NCBI RefSeq assembly: GCF_033118175.1
Contig: NC_083697.1
Location: 24,402,001-24,466,000 of the forward strand
Source of the DNA: Dama dama
Taxonomy: Eukaryota > Chordata > Mammalia > Artiodactyla > Cervidae
Reading direction: 5' to 3'
Length of the DNA stretch: 64,000 nucleotides
Position numbers and translations under genes: made by a program. Below the pieces are notes generated by a model, which was given only the letters and a program-made list of their open reading frames with translations, did no database searches and had not been told where the DNA came from. Position 1 is the first letter of the stretch. Each line of letters starts with the position of its first letter. Below are positions 22,549-34,412 of this stretch, one piece after another.

Positions 22549-24132
22549 CAGTTCAGTTCAGTTGCTCAGTCGTGTCCGACTCTTTGCCACCCCATGAAGT
22601 GCAGCATGCCAGGCCTCCCTGTCCATCACCAACTCCCGGAGTCCACCCAAACCCATGTCCATCGAATTGGTGATGCTATCCAACCATCTCATTCTCTGTT
22701 GTCCCCTTCTCCTCCTGCCCCGAATCCCTCCCAGCATCAGGGTCTTTTCCAATGAGTCAGCTCTTCGCATCAGGTGGCCAGAGTATTGGAGTTTCAGCTT
22801 CAGCATCAGTCCTTCCAATGAACACCTGGGACTGATCTCCTTTAGGATGGACTGGTTGGATCTCCTTGCAGTCCAAGGGACTCTCAAGAGTCTTCTCCAA
22901 CACCACAGTTCAAAAGCATCATTTCTTCGGCACTCAGCTTTCTTTATAGTCCAACTCTCACATCTGTACATGACTACTGGAAAAACCATAGCCTTGACTA
23001 GGCGGACCTTTGTTGGCAAAGTAATGTCTCTGCTTTTTAATATGCTGTCTAGATTGGTCATAACTTTCCTTCCAAGGAGTAAGCATCTTTTAATTTCATG
23101 GCTGAAATCACCATCTGCAGTGATTTTGGAGCCCAAAAAATAAAGTCAGTCACTGTTTCCACTGTTTCTGCATCTAATTGCCACGAAGTGATTGGACCAG
23201 ATGCCATGATCTTTGTTTTCTGAATGTTGAGCTTTAAGCCAACTTTTCCACTCTCCTCTTTCACTTTCATCAAGAGGCTCTTTAGTTCTTCACTTTCTGC
23301 CATAAGGGTGGTGTCATCTGCATAGCTGAGGTTATTGATATTTCTCCCTGCAATCTTTATTCCAGCTTGTGCTTCCTCCAGCCCAGCGTTTCTCATGATG
23401 TACTCTGCATATAAGTTAAATAAGCAGGGTGACAATATACAGCCTTGAGGTACTCCTTTTTCTATTTGGAACCAGTCTGTTGTTCCATGTCCAGTTCTAG
23501 CTGTTGCTTCCTGACCTGCATACAGTTTTTCAAGAGGCAGGTCAGGTGGTTTGGTATTCCCATCTCTTGAAGAATTTTCCATAGTTTATTGTGATCCACA
23601 TAGTCAAAGGCTTTGGCATGGTCAATAAAGCAGAAATAGATGTTTTTCTGGAACACTCTTGCCTTTTCGATGATCCAGCTGATGTTGGCAATTTGATCTC
23701 TGGTTCCTCTGCCTTTTCTAAAACCAACTTGAACATATGGAAGTTCACGGTTCATATATTGCTGAAGCCTGGCTTGGAGAATTTTAAGCATTACTTTACT
23801 AGCGTGTGAGATGAGTGCAATTGTGCAATAGTTTGAGCATTCTTTGGCATTGCCTTTCTTTGGGATTGGAATGAAAACTGACTTTTCCAGTCCTGTGGCC
23901 CCTGCTGAGTTTTCCAAATTTGCTGGCGTATTGAGTGCAGCACTTTCACAGCATCATCTTTCAGGATTTGAAATAGCTCAACTGGAATTCCATCACCTCC
24001 ACCAGCTTTGTTCGTAGTGATGCTTCCTAAGACCCACTTGACTTCACCTTCCAGGATGTCTGGCTCTAGGTGAGTGATCACACCATTGTGATTATCTGGG
24101 TCATGAAGATCTTTTTTGTCTAGTTCTTCTCT
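22549..24132 (-). mobile_element. BovB LINE inserted in Tigger1, 5'-truncated
   Basis: About 1.6 kb with a perfect 10-bp target duplication GTTTGGAATT (22539-22548 and 24133-24142). It encodes part of the reverse transcriptase in four overlapping frames (24081-23791, 23917-23462, 23582-23058, 23136-22558), so it has several frameshifts. The FIDHAKAFDYVDH block and the YADD box (NLSYADDTTL) are each intact locally. Confidence 0.94.
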
Positions 24133-24785
24133 GTTTGGAATTAGCTTCCTGTGAATGCTGGTATTTTGACCTCTCCCCAGGAATCACAGATATTCTTAAT
24201 GGCATATAGAATAGTGAATCTTTTTTAGAAGGTTTTCAATTAACTTTGCCCAGATTCATCAGAGGAATTGCTATCTGTGGCAACTATAGCTTTATAAAAT
24301 ATATTTCTTAAATAAGAAGACTTGAAAGTGGAAATTAGTCCTTTATCCACAACATTAGCAGGCATGAAAATAACATTAAATTCATTGCACACCTCCATCA
24401 GAGCTCTTGGGTGACCAAGTGCATTGTCAATGAGCAATGCCAATATTCTGTAAAGAATCTTTTCTTCTTGAGCAGAAGTTCTTAACAATAGGCTTAAGAT
24501 ACTCTATAAAACCATGTTGTAAACAGATGTGCCATCATTCAGACTTTGTTGTTCCATTTATACAGCACAGGCAGAGTAGATTTAGCATCATTCTTAAAGA
24601 CACTAGGATTTTTGGAATGGTCAATGAACATTGACTTCAATTTAAAGTCATCAGCTGCAGTAACCTCTAACAAGAGTCAGCCTGTCCTTTGAAGCTAGGC
24701 ATTGACTTCTCCTCTCTAGCTATGAATGGCATCATCTTCCAAGAGAAGGCTGTTTCATCTCCATGGAAAATCTGTTGTTTAGTGT

Positions 24786-24989
24786 GAAAGTGTTAGTTGC
24801 TCAGTTGCGTCTGACTCTTTGTGACTCTGTGGACTGTAGCACACCAGGCTCCTCTGTCCATGGAATTCTACAGGCAAGAATACTGGAGTGTGTTTGCCAT
24901 TCCCTTCTTCAGGGGCTCTCCAGGGATTGAACCCAGGTCTCCTGCATTGCAGACAGATTCTTTGCCGTCTAAGCCACCAGGGAAGCCCA
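24786..24989 (-). mobile_element. Bov-tA SINE inserted in Tigger1
   Basis: Reverse copy ending CCACCAGGGAAGCCC, with a perfect 11-bp target duplication TTGTTTAGTGT (24775-24785 and 24990-25000). Confidence 0.94.
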
Positions 24990-25741
24990 TTGTTTAGTGT
25001 AGCCACCTTCATTAATGATCTTAGCTAGATCTTCTGGATAACTTGCCGCAGCTTCTATATCAACACTTGCTGCTTCACCTTGTACTTTTATGTTATGGAG
25101 ATGACTTCTTTCCTTAAACCTTATGAACCAACCTCTGCATGCTTCAGACTTTTCTTTTTAAACTTCCTCACCTCTCTTAGTCTTCACAGAATTGAAGAGA
25201 GCTGGGGCCTTACTCCGAATTAGGCTTTGGCTGAAAGGATTATTGTAGCTGGTTTGATCATCTATCCAGACCACTAATACTTTCTCCATGTGAGCAATAA
25301 CGCTTGTTTGGCTTGCTTGTCATTCATGTGTTTGATGGAGTAACACTTTTAATTTACTTCAATAACTTTTTCTTTGCATTTACAGCTTGGCTGCCTGGCA
25401 CAAGAGGCCTAGTCCATCTCAGTTTTCAACATGCCTTCCTTACTAATAAAGCGTAATCATTTCTAGCTTTTGATTTAAAGTGAGAGACATGTGCACTTTT
25501 GACTTGAAAACTTAGAGGCATTGTAGGTTATTAATTGACCTGGTTTCAATATTGTTGTGTCTCAGGGAATAGGGAGGCCTGCGAAGGGGAAGAGAGATGG
25601 GGGAACGGCTAGTTAGTGGAGCAGTGAGAACATACATTTATTAAGTTCACCATCATTATATGGGCATGGTTCTGGGGCTCTAAAACAATTACAGTAGTAA
25701 CCTCCAAAATCACAGATCACCAAATATAATAATAATGAAAA

Positions 25742-25876
25742 TGTGTGTGTGTGTGTGTGAGTCGCTTAGCCGTGTCTGACTCTTGGCAACCCCATGGACT
25801 GTAGCCCCCCAGGCTTCTCTGTCCATGGGATTCTCCAGGCAAGAATACTGGAGCGGGTTGCCATTTCCTTCTCCGA
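25742..25876 (-). mobile_element. Bov SINE, partial, with (GT)n tail
   Basis: GTGT repeats, then GAGTCGCTTAGCCGTGTCTGACTC to TTGCCATTTCCTTCTCCG. The remaining half of the SINE is missing. Confidence 0.88.
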
Positions 25877-26423
25877 TTTTAAGAAATAAGTAATCCAAAA
25901 AGGTAGAACCAATTGCAAAATACAGGACTTTAAGAAAAATAATAAACATTAAATATTTCATAGTATTTTGAGATGGAGTAGACCTTAGATATCCTTTAGA
26001 CAAGCCATTAGTTTTATCAATAGAGAAACTGAATAAATTCAGCAAAGATTGCATTAATTAAGTCTTCTTCTCAACTAAACACCGTTTCTCTAGCCCTCTA
26101 TTTTTCTTATTATTTATTTAGATCCCAATTAGAAAATTCTAAGTTTATTTTTATTTTAACATCTTGTTTAATTTGATCTAAAGACTTTTCAGGTCTTTGA
26201 ATTGCTGATTCTGTCATACTTGCTATATGCTAATTACATTTTTAGATAACATGACCTTCAAGGTTATTATTCAAGTCTTTATAATAGAATTATTAAACTA
26301 GACTTCATAGAGGACAGAACTCACTAGTAACCTTATGATGTACAATTCAGCTTCTGTTAAACATAGCATTATTCAATTAAATACAAATCCTCAAAATTAT
26401 ATTAGTTTCCAGCTCCCATTTTT

Positions 26424-26546
26424 TTTTTTTTTTTTTTTTTATTAGTTGGAGGCCAATCACTTCACAACATTTCAGTGGGTTTTGTCATACATTGATATGA
26501 ATCAGCCATGGATTTACACGTCTTCCCCATCCCAATCCCCGCTCCC
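26424..26546 (-). mobile_element. very short L1 3' end insertion
   Basis: Poly(T), then ATTAGTTGGAGGCCAATCAC and ATGAATCAGCCATGGATTTACACG, the bovine L1 3' end. It has a 15-bp target duplication CCAGCTCCCATTTTT (26409-26423 and 26547-26561). Confidence 0.85.
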
Positions 26547-26934
26547 CCAGCTCCCATTTTTATCATGTCTACAAAGATGATTTAGTTTGCTAGGTTGAGT
26601 CTCTGATTTTGGGGGAGTGATAACAGTGATAGATTAAATATTTTTTTAATTATTATTATTGTAGGATTGGATTCTTTAAGCTCAGAAAACAAAACTATTG
26701 AATGTGTCTAGGGATTAGTCTCTTATAATCTCTTTTCCTTGATTTTAATTCTGTTACTAGTGTTGATCCTACACACGCAAATTCAAGTCTCTTTTCTGTC
26801 CTCCCTCTCTTCATTTGCCAAAATGATGTTTTTTTTCTTCCAAGATTTTTGATACTTTCCCTTTACTGATCAGTTTCTTTCTGTTCAGAATTGGATCTAG
26901 AACAGTTTCTCCTAGAAATGTCTCTATTTTGTTA

Positions 26935-27190
26935 TGCTAGAGTCAGAATAGCAAAAGAGCACAGACCTTGAAGCCCAAGGGAATGGAATCACATTCTTGC
27001 CCCACCACCCCTGTAGCTGTGTGACCTCAGGTAAATCACTTTCCTCTTTCTGCCCTACTTTCCTCAGCTTCAGAATGGGGAATAGTGATCGTGCTGTATG
27101 TATGTATCTTCATAGAGTGGTTGAGGACCAAATCAGTTCATATATGTCATTTGCAAGCAATGTTACCTGGAACCTAGTAAGTACTAGAAA
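26935..27190 (+). mobile_element. MIR SINE
   Basis: Forward MIR: AGAGCACAGACCTTGAAGCC, GTAGCTGTGTGACCTCAGGTAAATCAC, CTCAGCTTCAGAATGGGGAATAG and CCTGGAACCTAGTAAGTACT. Confidence 0.75.
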
Positions 27191-27724
27191 TGTGTATATT
27201 GTTATCATATATGTAATGTATATATAATGAAAAAGTATGAATAATTGTGAGAATTATCAAAATGTGACACACAGACACAAAATGAGCAAGCACTGTTGGA
27301 AAAATGGTGCCAATAGACTTTCTCAAGGCATGGTTACCACGCACCTTCAACTTGTGAAGGATACGGTAAAGTGAAGTGCAGTAAATGAGGGAAGCCTGTA
27401 GGCAGTACACCCTGTAAGTTTAGAGTGGCCGTGTGAGGCTCTAGGAGCAGAAGTTAGGAGTGCTAGCCCCATGCTTGAGTGACTTGAGATTCCTGTGTCA
27501 TCTCTGGCCTTGTTTCTTTATCTCCAGAATGGTGGCAGTGAATGAACTGATTTCCTTCTAGCTCAAAATCTGTAGTTCTTTCCAGAATCTGTAGTTCCTA
27601 GCTATTTTCCGTTAGTAGGAGCTTCATGTTTTGTTGATTAATACTTACTTCATGCATATTATACCTGCTTATTTAGTCCTCTTGCTTTTTTAGTATAAAT
27701 TACACTTCAGGTTGAGCAAGTGGT

Positions 27725-28223
27725 TGCCTCTTAGTTTCTGTGAGGATTGGTTCCAGGACCCCTGCACAGATACCAAAGTCTTCAGATACTCAAGTCTCTT
27801 ATATAAAATGATGTAGTATTTGTATATGGCTTACACACATCCTCCTATGTACTTTAAATTACCTCTAGATTATTTTTTAATACCTAATACAATATAAATG
27901 CTATGTAAAGATGATACAAATGCTACGTAAATTACATATATTGTTGCCTGCTCATGATAAATTTTTGTTTTTGCAGTGTCAGTTGTTATCTATCTTCTTT
28001 CATTTTGTATTTTGTTTATTTGGATCCTTTCTCCTTTCCTCTTGATGAGCTTGGCCAGAGGTTTATTGATTTTGTTTACCCTTTCAGAAAACCCACTCTT
28101 GGTTTTACAAGTTACATTTTGGGGACTTTTTGGAATTCTCTTCTCACCCCCTGAATGTTTTCAGTCAGAGGTTGTTTGAATCCTTGGATGTAGAAACCAA
28201 GGATATGGAGGGCCAGCTCTATT
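27725..28223. mobile_element. MER2/Tigger-type DNA transposon with an L1 piece inside
   Basis: Left part has TTGGTTCCAGGACCCCTGC, TCTCTTATATAAAATGATGTAG and CCTAATACAATATAAATGCTATGTA; the right end has TTGGATGTAGAAACC and GGATATGGAGGGCCAGCTCT. Both parts fit the MER2/Tigger group. Between them (about 27958-28170) is reverse L1 ORF2 text (TTTATTTGGATCCTTTCTCC, GAAAACCCACTCTTGG). Confidence 0.6.
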
Positions 28224-28756
28224 TTTTAATTTTTGTTTTCTCAGTTCATCTCTACTAATGGGTGCTGACTGAAACTTAAGTCTTATAACTTCTCATCTGA
28301 AAGAACTCATCCTTTTGTCCATGATACTGTACAGTTCACTCTGTGTTCAGGAATAATGCTGATCCTAACCGCGTGCCCTCATTTAATGTGGCCTGTTTTG
28401 TAATGGTTCAGACAAGAAGGAAAAAGAAATTAAAAAAAAATTCTTTTGTTTCTGAAAGGGACATAAATTCTGATGTCATTTAATAAAATAAGTTACCTGC
28501 AAAAATAAATACTATTGATAACAAGTGGGACTTGAGGGATTTGTTGGCTTCTCATTTAATGACAAATAATTCTGGAGAAAATGCACAATCTTAGATGATA
28601 GCCGTCTTTTCTGAGTAATGGACTCTAGAAAATCACAGGAAAACCCCACGAGTCAATGAACAGAAAAGGCTTATTGTGTAACTGATTTGGGGAAATGTGA
28701 AAGCATTTGTGACTGTGCTCAACGGCCTTGGTGTGGGATTCAAGGCAAGACCCACT
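28224..28756. other. PAPSS1 intron, nothing recognised
   Basis: No named repeat or exon. Confidence 0.4.
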
Positions 28757-28773
28757 CTAGACCATTATTTTCT

Positions 28774-28964
28774 TTTTTTAAACAACTTATTTATGTATTT
28801 TAATTGGAGGAAAATTACAATATGTTGATATATTTTTTTGCCATATATCAACATGAATCAGCCACAGGTATACATGTGTCTCCCTCATCCTTAACCTCCC
28901 CTCCCACACCCTTCCCCACCCTAGCCCTCTGGGTTGTTCCAGAGCATGGGCTTTGGGTGCCCTG
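28774..28964 (-). mobile_element. short L1 insertion with 17-bp target duplication
   Basis: Bovine L1 3' end in reverse, ending in CCAGAGCATGGGCTTTGGG. Perfect duplication CTAGACCATTATTTTCT at 28757-28773 and 28965-28981. It is only 191 bp long because of 5' truncation. Confidence 0.92.
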
Positions 28965-28981
28965 CTAGACCATTATTTTCT

Positions 28982-30820
28982 GAAGATCTGAGTTGTGGCC
29001 CAGGTTATAGTATACTGCAGAACCTCACCATGAGAAGAATTTGCAATAAACCAGAAATGTACCATTTTTACCCTTGTACAAAATTAGGGTTTGCCAATAA
29101 CTGGAAATTGTTCTAAATCATGGCGTGTTTTGTTTTGGCTTAAAAATAGATGTATGTGTCTCTGTGTGTATTTATATATGTATATGTATGCATATGTATA
29201 TATATTTGTATACATGCATACACACATACTACAATTTCATTGTCTGAAAAAAAGTGCAGCTATAAAAGCAATGTGATGAGTTTTAAAGGGTCTTTTTGTA
29301 CCAAAGAGATGCCTTAGAAGGTTAAAGAAAATTTTTTTAAAGAAAAAGCAATTAGAGTAAACTTTGAACTATGTTAGTATATAGGTGATTGAAGTGAAAA
29401 ATATAAATTAAATATTAAGGAAAACAAAAAAAGCTTCAGGTATGTCTTTTTGTGGTTCAAAACATGTAGGGTCACCATCAGAGATTTTAATTTTCTTAAT
29501 CTGGAGAGGATTACCTATTGGCAATTCTTTTGAAAGCTCCTCCTGACATTGAGAACCCCCACTGAGGGTAGGCTTGGTTTCCTACAAATCGATAGAACGT
29601 ATAGTGCTGGGGTGGAATGCTGGGCAGGGCAACCCTTCACTTCTCACCCAGCACGCAGTTTATTTGTGTGGTTTATGTACAAATGTTATGAGTGAAACCT
29701 CGTTCTGAAAGTAACAGTTAGTCACTTAGAGAGTTAGAGGTGAGAAGTAGAATTGTTCTGCATGTGGCCAACTACTTAAAACTTAGATGAGTTTGCATTT
29801 TGATGAGTTAAGGAAGCAAAACTAGAGTTGAGCTTTTACACTTCTTGTGCGGATGTGTTTTGTTACTGTGGTTTCCTTGCATGATCAGTTGATTTAATCA
29901 CACACAGGACCATGGAGTCCATCTGTATGTAGTTGAATGATGTGCTGGGAAGCCCTTGATAACTTTCATGTTTTGTTAAGTCTGTGTAATACTGCTTTAA
30001 GTCTCTCTTTTAATCATTCAAAAGCTAAATAATTACATCAGTTCTCATAAGATTTTCCAGTGATGAATTCTATATTAGTTGCATGACTGGCTCACTTTCT
30101 TCGAATTTTTTTTGAGTTACTAAATCTTAATAAATTGTAACTTGGGAAGCTTTAAAACTGCCTTAGTTTTCTAATTTTTTATATTCCTGTTCAAGTGTAA
30201 TTAAGTTGATGGGAATATGTTGGAAAGTGATTAAAATTTTGTGGAAAGGCGATAGTCTTTGATGTAGTGAGAAAACACAGTTATTAATTATGCACATATG
30301 AGGTTGTCTTATGTTTGATTAATGGATATTACTCAATGCCAGCTTTTATGTAATTAATGATTTTATAGCTTTGATTTGACTAAATACCAGTGTAAGACAA
30401 GGCTTAGGGATTAAAAAACCATGAAGATTACAGGCGAGATATTATTGATAAGAATTATGATAAAAATCATCTGTTTATACTTAGGAAGTTAAGTAGGTTC
30501 ATATTAGCTGTAATAATGACTCAAGGAAATTTAGTTTAAGATTAAAGCCCATTCTTTCAGCTGTTACAAACTTGTAGAGATAATTCAGCTATTTGCAATT
30601 TTTTTCCCCTTTAGCAATAATTCTTCTTTGTATTTGGATAGGTTAATGCAAATTTTTGGTTCATATTTTTGAAATAGCAGCTCACCAAAAAGAGAGTGCA
30701 CGTGAGTCTGAGTGCCTGGTGGAAATGGGTCAATGAGGGAACAGGTAGACATAAATGTTTGCTTTTGGTTATTTCCATGTTATCAGTAGAGTATTTCTTT
30801 CATATTTTTAATTCTGAATA
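28982..30820. other. PAPSS1 intron, nothing recognised
   Basis: About 1.8 kb with only an AT/GT-rich tract near 29150-29230. It is one of the longest repeat-poor stretches of the intron, so conserved non-coding elements are possible, but I see no specific motif. Confidence 0.45.
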
Positions 30821-30821
30821 A

Positions 30822-30945
30822 AGTGAAGTTGCTCAGTCATGTCCGACTCTTTGCGACCCCATGGACTGTAGCCTACCAGGTTTCTCCGTCCATGGGATCT
30901 TCCAGGCAGGAGTACTGGAGTGGATTGCTATTTCCTTCTCCAGGG
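30822..30945 (-). mobile_element. Bov SINE, partial
   Basis: GAAGTTGCTCAGTCATGTCCGACTC to TTTCCTTCTCCAGGGA; the remaining half is absent. Confidence 0.85.
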
Positions 30946-31154
30946 ATTTTAATTTTGAAGTATACCTTAAATCATGTACTACTACTACTTACTGTCTTTT
31001 TTTTTTTTTTTTTAAAGCACTTTACTTATAGACATCCTTCAAGGTTTTTCTCATGTATTCTTCACTCTTTTATATACTTTTCACAGGAGAGCTCACCTGC
31101 TCTAGTGGTTTCTGTGTGGTGACACTCAAAGCTATTCCTCAGTGTTTCCAAGTT

Positions 31155-31745
31155 GCTAATTATGTTAACTTTCTATTGCCCTGTAACAAATTAACACAAA
31201 TTTAGTGGCTTAAAACATTACCCATTTATAACCTCACAGTTCCTTAGGTCAGAAGCCTGGAGTGGCTAAGCCAGACTCTCTGGCCCGCCTAGGCTCTTAT
31301 CTGAAGGCTCTGGAAAGAATCAACTTCCAAGATGCCCTTGTTGGAAAAATTCAGTTCCTTACGGTTACAGGACTGAGGGTCCCTGTCTTCTTACTGGTTA
31401 ATAGGGGGATCGTTCTCTGCAGCTCAGAGCCACATTGGGGTTTTTCCTCATGGGCCTCTTGATCTCAGTGTTAGACCCACCCTCACGTCAAATCCCTGAG
31501 GCTCAAATCTCTGAGTGCTGTGTCATCTGAGAACAGTCTTTGCTTTTAGAGGGCTTGAGTGATTAGGCCTCTAATTAATTAGTTAGGCCCACTCACATAG
31601 TTTCACTGTTTTAGGTCAATTGATTAGTAACTTCAATTGCTTCTGCAAAATTCTTTTTGCCATATAAGGACATATCATGGTAGTGACACCTTCATGGGGT
31701 AAAAGTCATGAAGGCCATCTTAGAATCCTCTCTACACACTAATGG
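31155..31745 (-). mobile_element. MaLR-type (ERVL) LTR, old
   Basis: Reverse text CTGTAACAAATTAACACAAATTTAGTGGCTTAAAAC and CCTCACAGTTCCTTAGGTCAGAAG fits the 3' end of the MLT1/MST LTR group. An old retroviral relic with no coding content. Confidence 0.6.
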
Positions 31746-32440
31746 GCGTTTCTGCTTAGATTTCATGATGTTATTTAAAATGTTCAGAAGCAGCTTTACC
31801 TTTCCCTTCATATATCTCCAAATCCTAAATTCCTTAGTTACTTGTTCTTCTCATTATGTAGAATCTTGAAGTCCTTTATTCTTTCACCTTACTCTTTACA
31901 CCCAAGTCTTGTCATCTTGACCCCTGAAATATTTCTTGTGTGAATTCTGTTTTCTTTCTTGCTGTATAGTCTTTGCCACACATAAAGATTTCTCTTAAAG
32001 TACTGGGGAACTGTCTGCCGTTAATTCATAAAATGTTTTTATTGATTTTGATGTTTCTTGTGAAAACTTGTGGAAGTCTGACAGTAATTGCATGAATTTG
32101 CCAATGAGTGTTGTCCTGTGCTTGCAGATTTTTCACATACTTTATGGCAAAAGTTTTATTTTTTTATTGCATAGATAATAATTATTAGATAATAATAGTA
32201 AATATTATATTTATTGCATGGGGGTTATTGCATAATCATTAACAGATAAGGTCTCATTTAAAATTTTTGAATCATAATTAATGACAGTACTATATATATT
32301 TTTGAAAGTCAAATTATATATTTTATATATGCTGTATTTTGTTTTAAAGTCAACATTTACATTGAAATTAGGATAAACTTTCCAAATTTGCTATTCTTTT
32401 ATTTATTAACTACATATTGATCTTTACTACATATACCCTT
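31746..32440. other. PAPSS1 intron, nothing recognised
   Basis: Very AT-rich (TATAT and AATAAT runs near 32160-32340). No gene signal. Confidence 0.45.
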
Positions 32441-32686
32441 GCTAAGTGTGGGCACTGTGGTTGGAAACAAGCTTGATTTGTTGCCTTAATAGATATAGGA
32501 CTTACATTCTGGAGAAGACAGACAATAAACCATTAATGACACAGTTAACTAAGGGTCGCATGTGCTTTGCAGAAGACTTGTGGCAAGCTCAGCTGACACT
32601 TATCTGACTAAGTCTAGGTTATCAGGGATGGGTTGCTGGAGTAGGTGACATTTAGGCTGAGTTCCAAAAGATGAATAGGCATTCAT

Positions 32687-33781
32687 ACCCTTGATAAAGA
32701 TGGAGGTAATAGACTATGCCAAAGCCTTTGACTATGTGGATCACAATAAACTATGGAAAATTCTTCAAGAGATGGGAATACCAGACCACCAGACCTGCCT
32801 CTTGAAAAACCTGTATGCAGGTCAGGACGCAACAGCTAGAACTGGACATGGAACAGACTGGTTCCAAATAGGAAAAGGAGTACGTCAAGGCTGTATATTG
32901 TCACCCTGCTTATTTAACTTATATGCAGAGTACATCATGAGAAACGCTGGGCTGGAGGAAGCACAAGCTGGAATAAAGATTGCAGAGAGAAATATCAATA
33001 ACCTCAGATATGCGGATGACACCACCCTTATGGCAGAAAGTGAAGAAAAACTAAAGAGCCTCTTGATGAAAGTGAAACAACAGAGTGAAAAGGTTGGCTT
33101 AAAGCTCAACATTCAGAAAACTAAGATCATGGCATCCAGTCCCATCACTTCATGGCAAATAGATAGGGAAACAGTGGAAACAGTGGCTGACTTTATTTTT
33201 TTGGGCTCCAAAATCACTGCAGATAGTGACTGCAGCCATGAAATTAAAAGACACTCCTTGGAAGGAAAGTTATGACCAATCTAGACAGCATATTAAAAAG
33301 CAGAGACATTACTTTGCCAACAAAGGTCCGCCTAGTCAAGGCTATGGTTTTTCCAGTGGTCAGTATGGATGTGAGAGTTGGACCATAAAGAAAGCTGAGT
33401 GCCGAAGAAATGATGCTTTTGAACTGTGGTGTTGGAGAAGACTCTTGAGAGTCCCTTGGACTGCAAGGAGATCCAACCAGTCCATCCTAAAGGAGATCAG
33501 TCCTGGGTGTTCATTGGAAGGACTGATGCTGAAGCTGAAACTCCAATACTTTGGCCTCCTGATGCAAAGAGCTGACTCATTGGAAAAGACCCTGATGCTG
33601 GGAGGGTTTGGGGGCAGGAGGAGAAGGGGACAACAGAAGATGAGATGGTTGGATGGCATCACCGACTCAATGGACATGAGTTTGGGCAGACTCCGGGAGT
33701 TGTTGATGGACAGGGAGGCCTGGCGTGCTGCAGTCCATGGGGTCGCAAAGAGTCGGACAGGACTGAGCGGCTGAACTGAAC
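32687..33781 (+). mobile_element. BovB LINE, 5'-truncated, sense to PAPSS1
   Basis: Encodes the C-terminal half of the reverse transcriptase in two frames (32691-33275 and 33226-33774). DYAKAFDYVDHNK, the intact YADD box (NLRYADDTTL) and the C-terminal [20 protein letters not shown] are visible; one frameshift near 33230-33275 separates them. Imperfect AATAGGCATTC / AATAGCATTC words flank it, and flanking sequence on both sides resembles one older repeat, as expected for an insertion. The only long BovB copy lying in the sense direction of PAPSS1. Confidence 0.93.
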
Positions 33782-33799
33782 TAAACTGAATAGCATTCT

Positions 33800-34412
33800 G
33801 GACAAAGAGATAAGCACTTGCAAAGGTGCTGAGGTGATAAGACCCAGAGGGCTTGGGAAGAAGGGCAGGGTGGATAGGAAAGGAGCAGGATGAGATGGGG
33901 ACTAGATAAAGCAGTTCTTTGAAAGGTACAAACTGGAATAGATTTTTAAAAGATAGTGTTGTTACAGTGTACATTAGATACTGGGAAGGTCAAGTTTTTG
34001 GTAATTAGGTAAATTGGATTATACTGACTGATTTCTCCTAAGAAATTAACTAAAAATTCTGGATAAAGAAAAATGTTTTCAGAAAAGTATTATGGCACTG
34101 ATAAGATGATAAGAACTGTCAGGGTAAACTATTAAGTGAAAGTTAGATCTTCTGTTAACTTAATTGTTGAAGTTGCCCTTGCCCTGATGAACCTAGCTGA
34201 CTTGAGTGTTGATTTCCATAGTCCTGACCAGGGTGGGGAGTCAAACAGGAGACACTCCGGTGATGCTGTTGCTCCCTCCCACCTTAGGTGTTTAGAGAGA
34301 ACCGGAAGTGAACCCCGCTCATTCCTCTTCCCTGAGAGTCTGAGCGGAGCCCTGAGCTTTAGGCTCAGAAGCTCAGACCTGCTCAGATGGGCCAAGCTCA
34401 GATTACCTTGCT
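33800..34412. other. PAPSS1 intron, old repeat then nothing recognised
   Basis: CACTTGCAAAGGTGCTGAGG and following text look like the continuation of the old repeat interrupted by the BovB. From about 33970 nothing is named. A segment open on both strands (about 34132-34435) is GC-richer but has no motif. Confidence 0.35.

Larger units (their letters stand above)
25742..27223 (-). mobile_element. 1.48-kb segment inserted in Tigger1, possibly retroposed
   Basis: Flanked by the 10-bp repeat ATAATGAAAA (25732-25741 and 27224-27233), exactly where Tigger1 is interrupted. From the left it holds a (GT)n tract, a reverse Bov SINE part (to 25876), unique DNA, a short L1 (26424-26546) and a forward MIR (about 26940-27190). 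The MIR is older than Tigger1, so the segment must have been copied or moved in as a block. Confidence 0.55.
21806..27397 (-). mobile_element. Tigger1 DNA transposon, full-length but split by later insertions
   Basis: Opens CAGACATACCTCAAGATA and closes near AGGGAAGCCTG, both worn forms of the Tigger1 inverted ends. Internal blocks occur in Tigger1 order at 21806-22548, 24133-24785, 24990-25741 and 27224-27397. The minus-strand transposase survives partly as an open frame (24488-24240), with the DDE-superfamily block IDNALGHPRALMEVCNEFNV, where a consensus Pro (DNAPGH) has become Leu. Many stops and gaps show it is dead. It is interrupted by a BovB, a Bov SINE and a 1.48-kb segment, listed separately. 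Confidence 0.85.
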
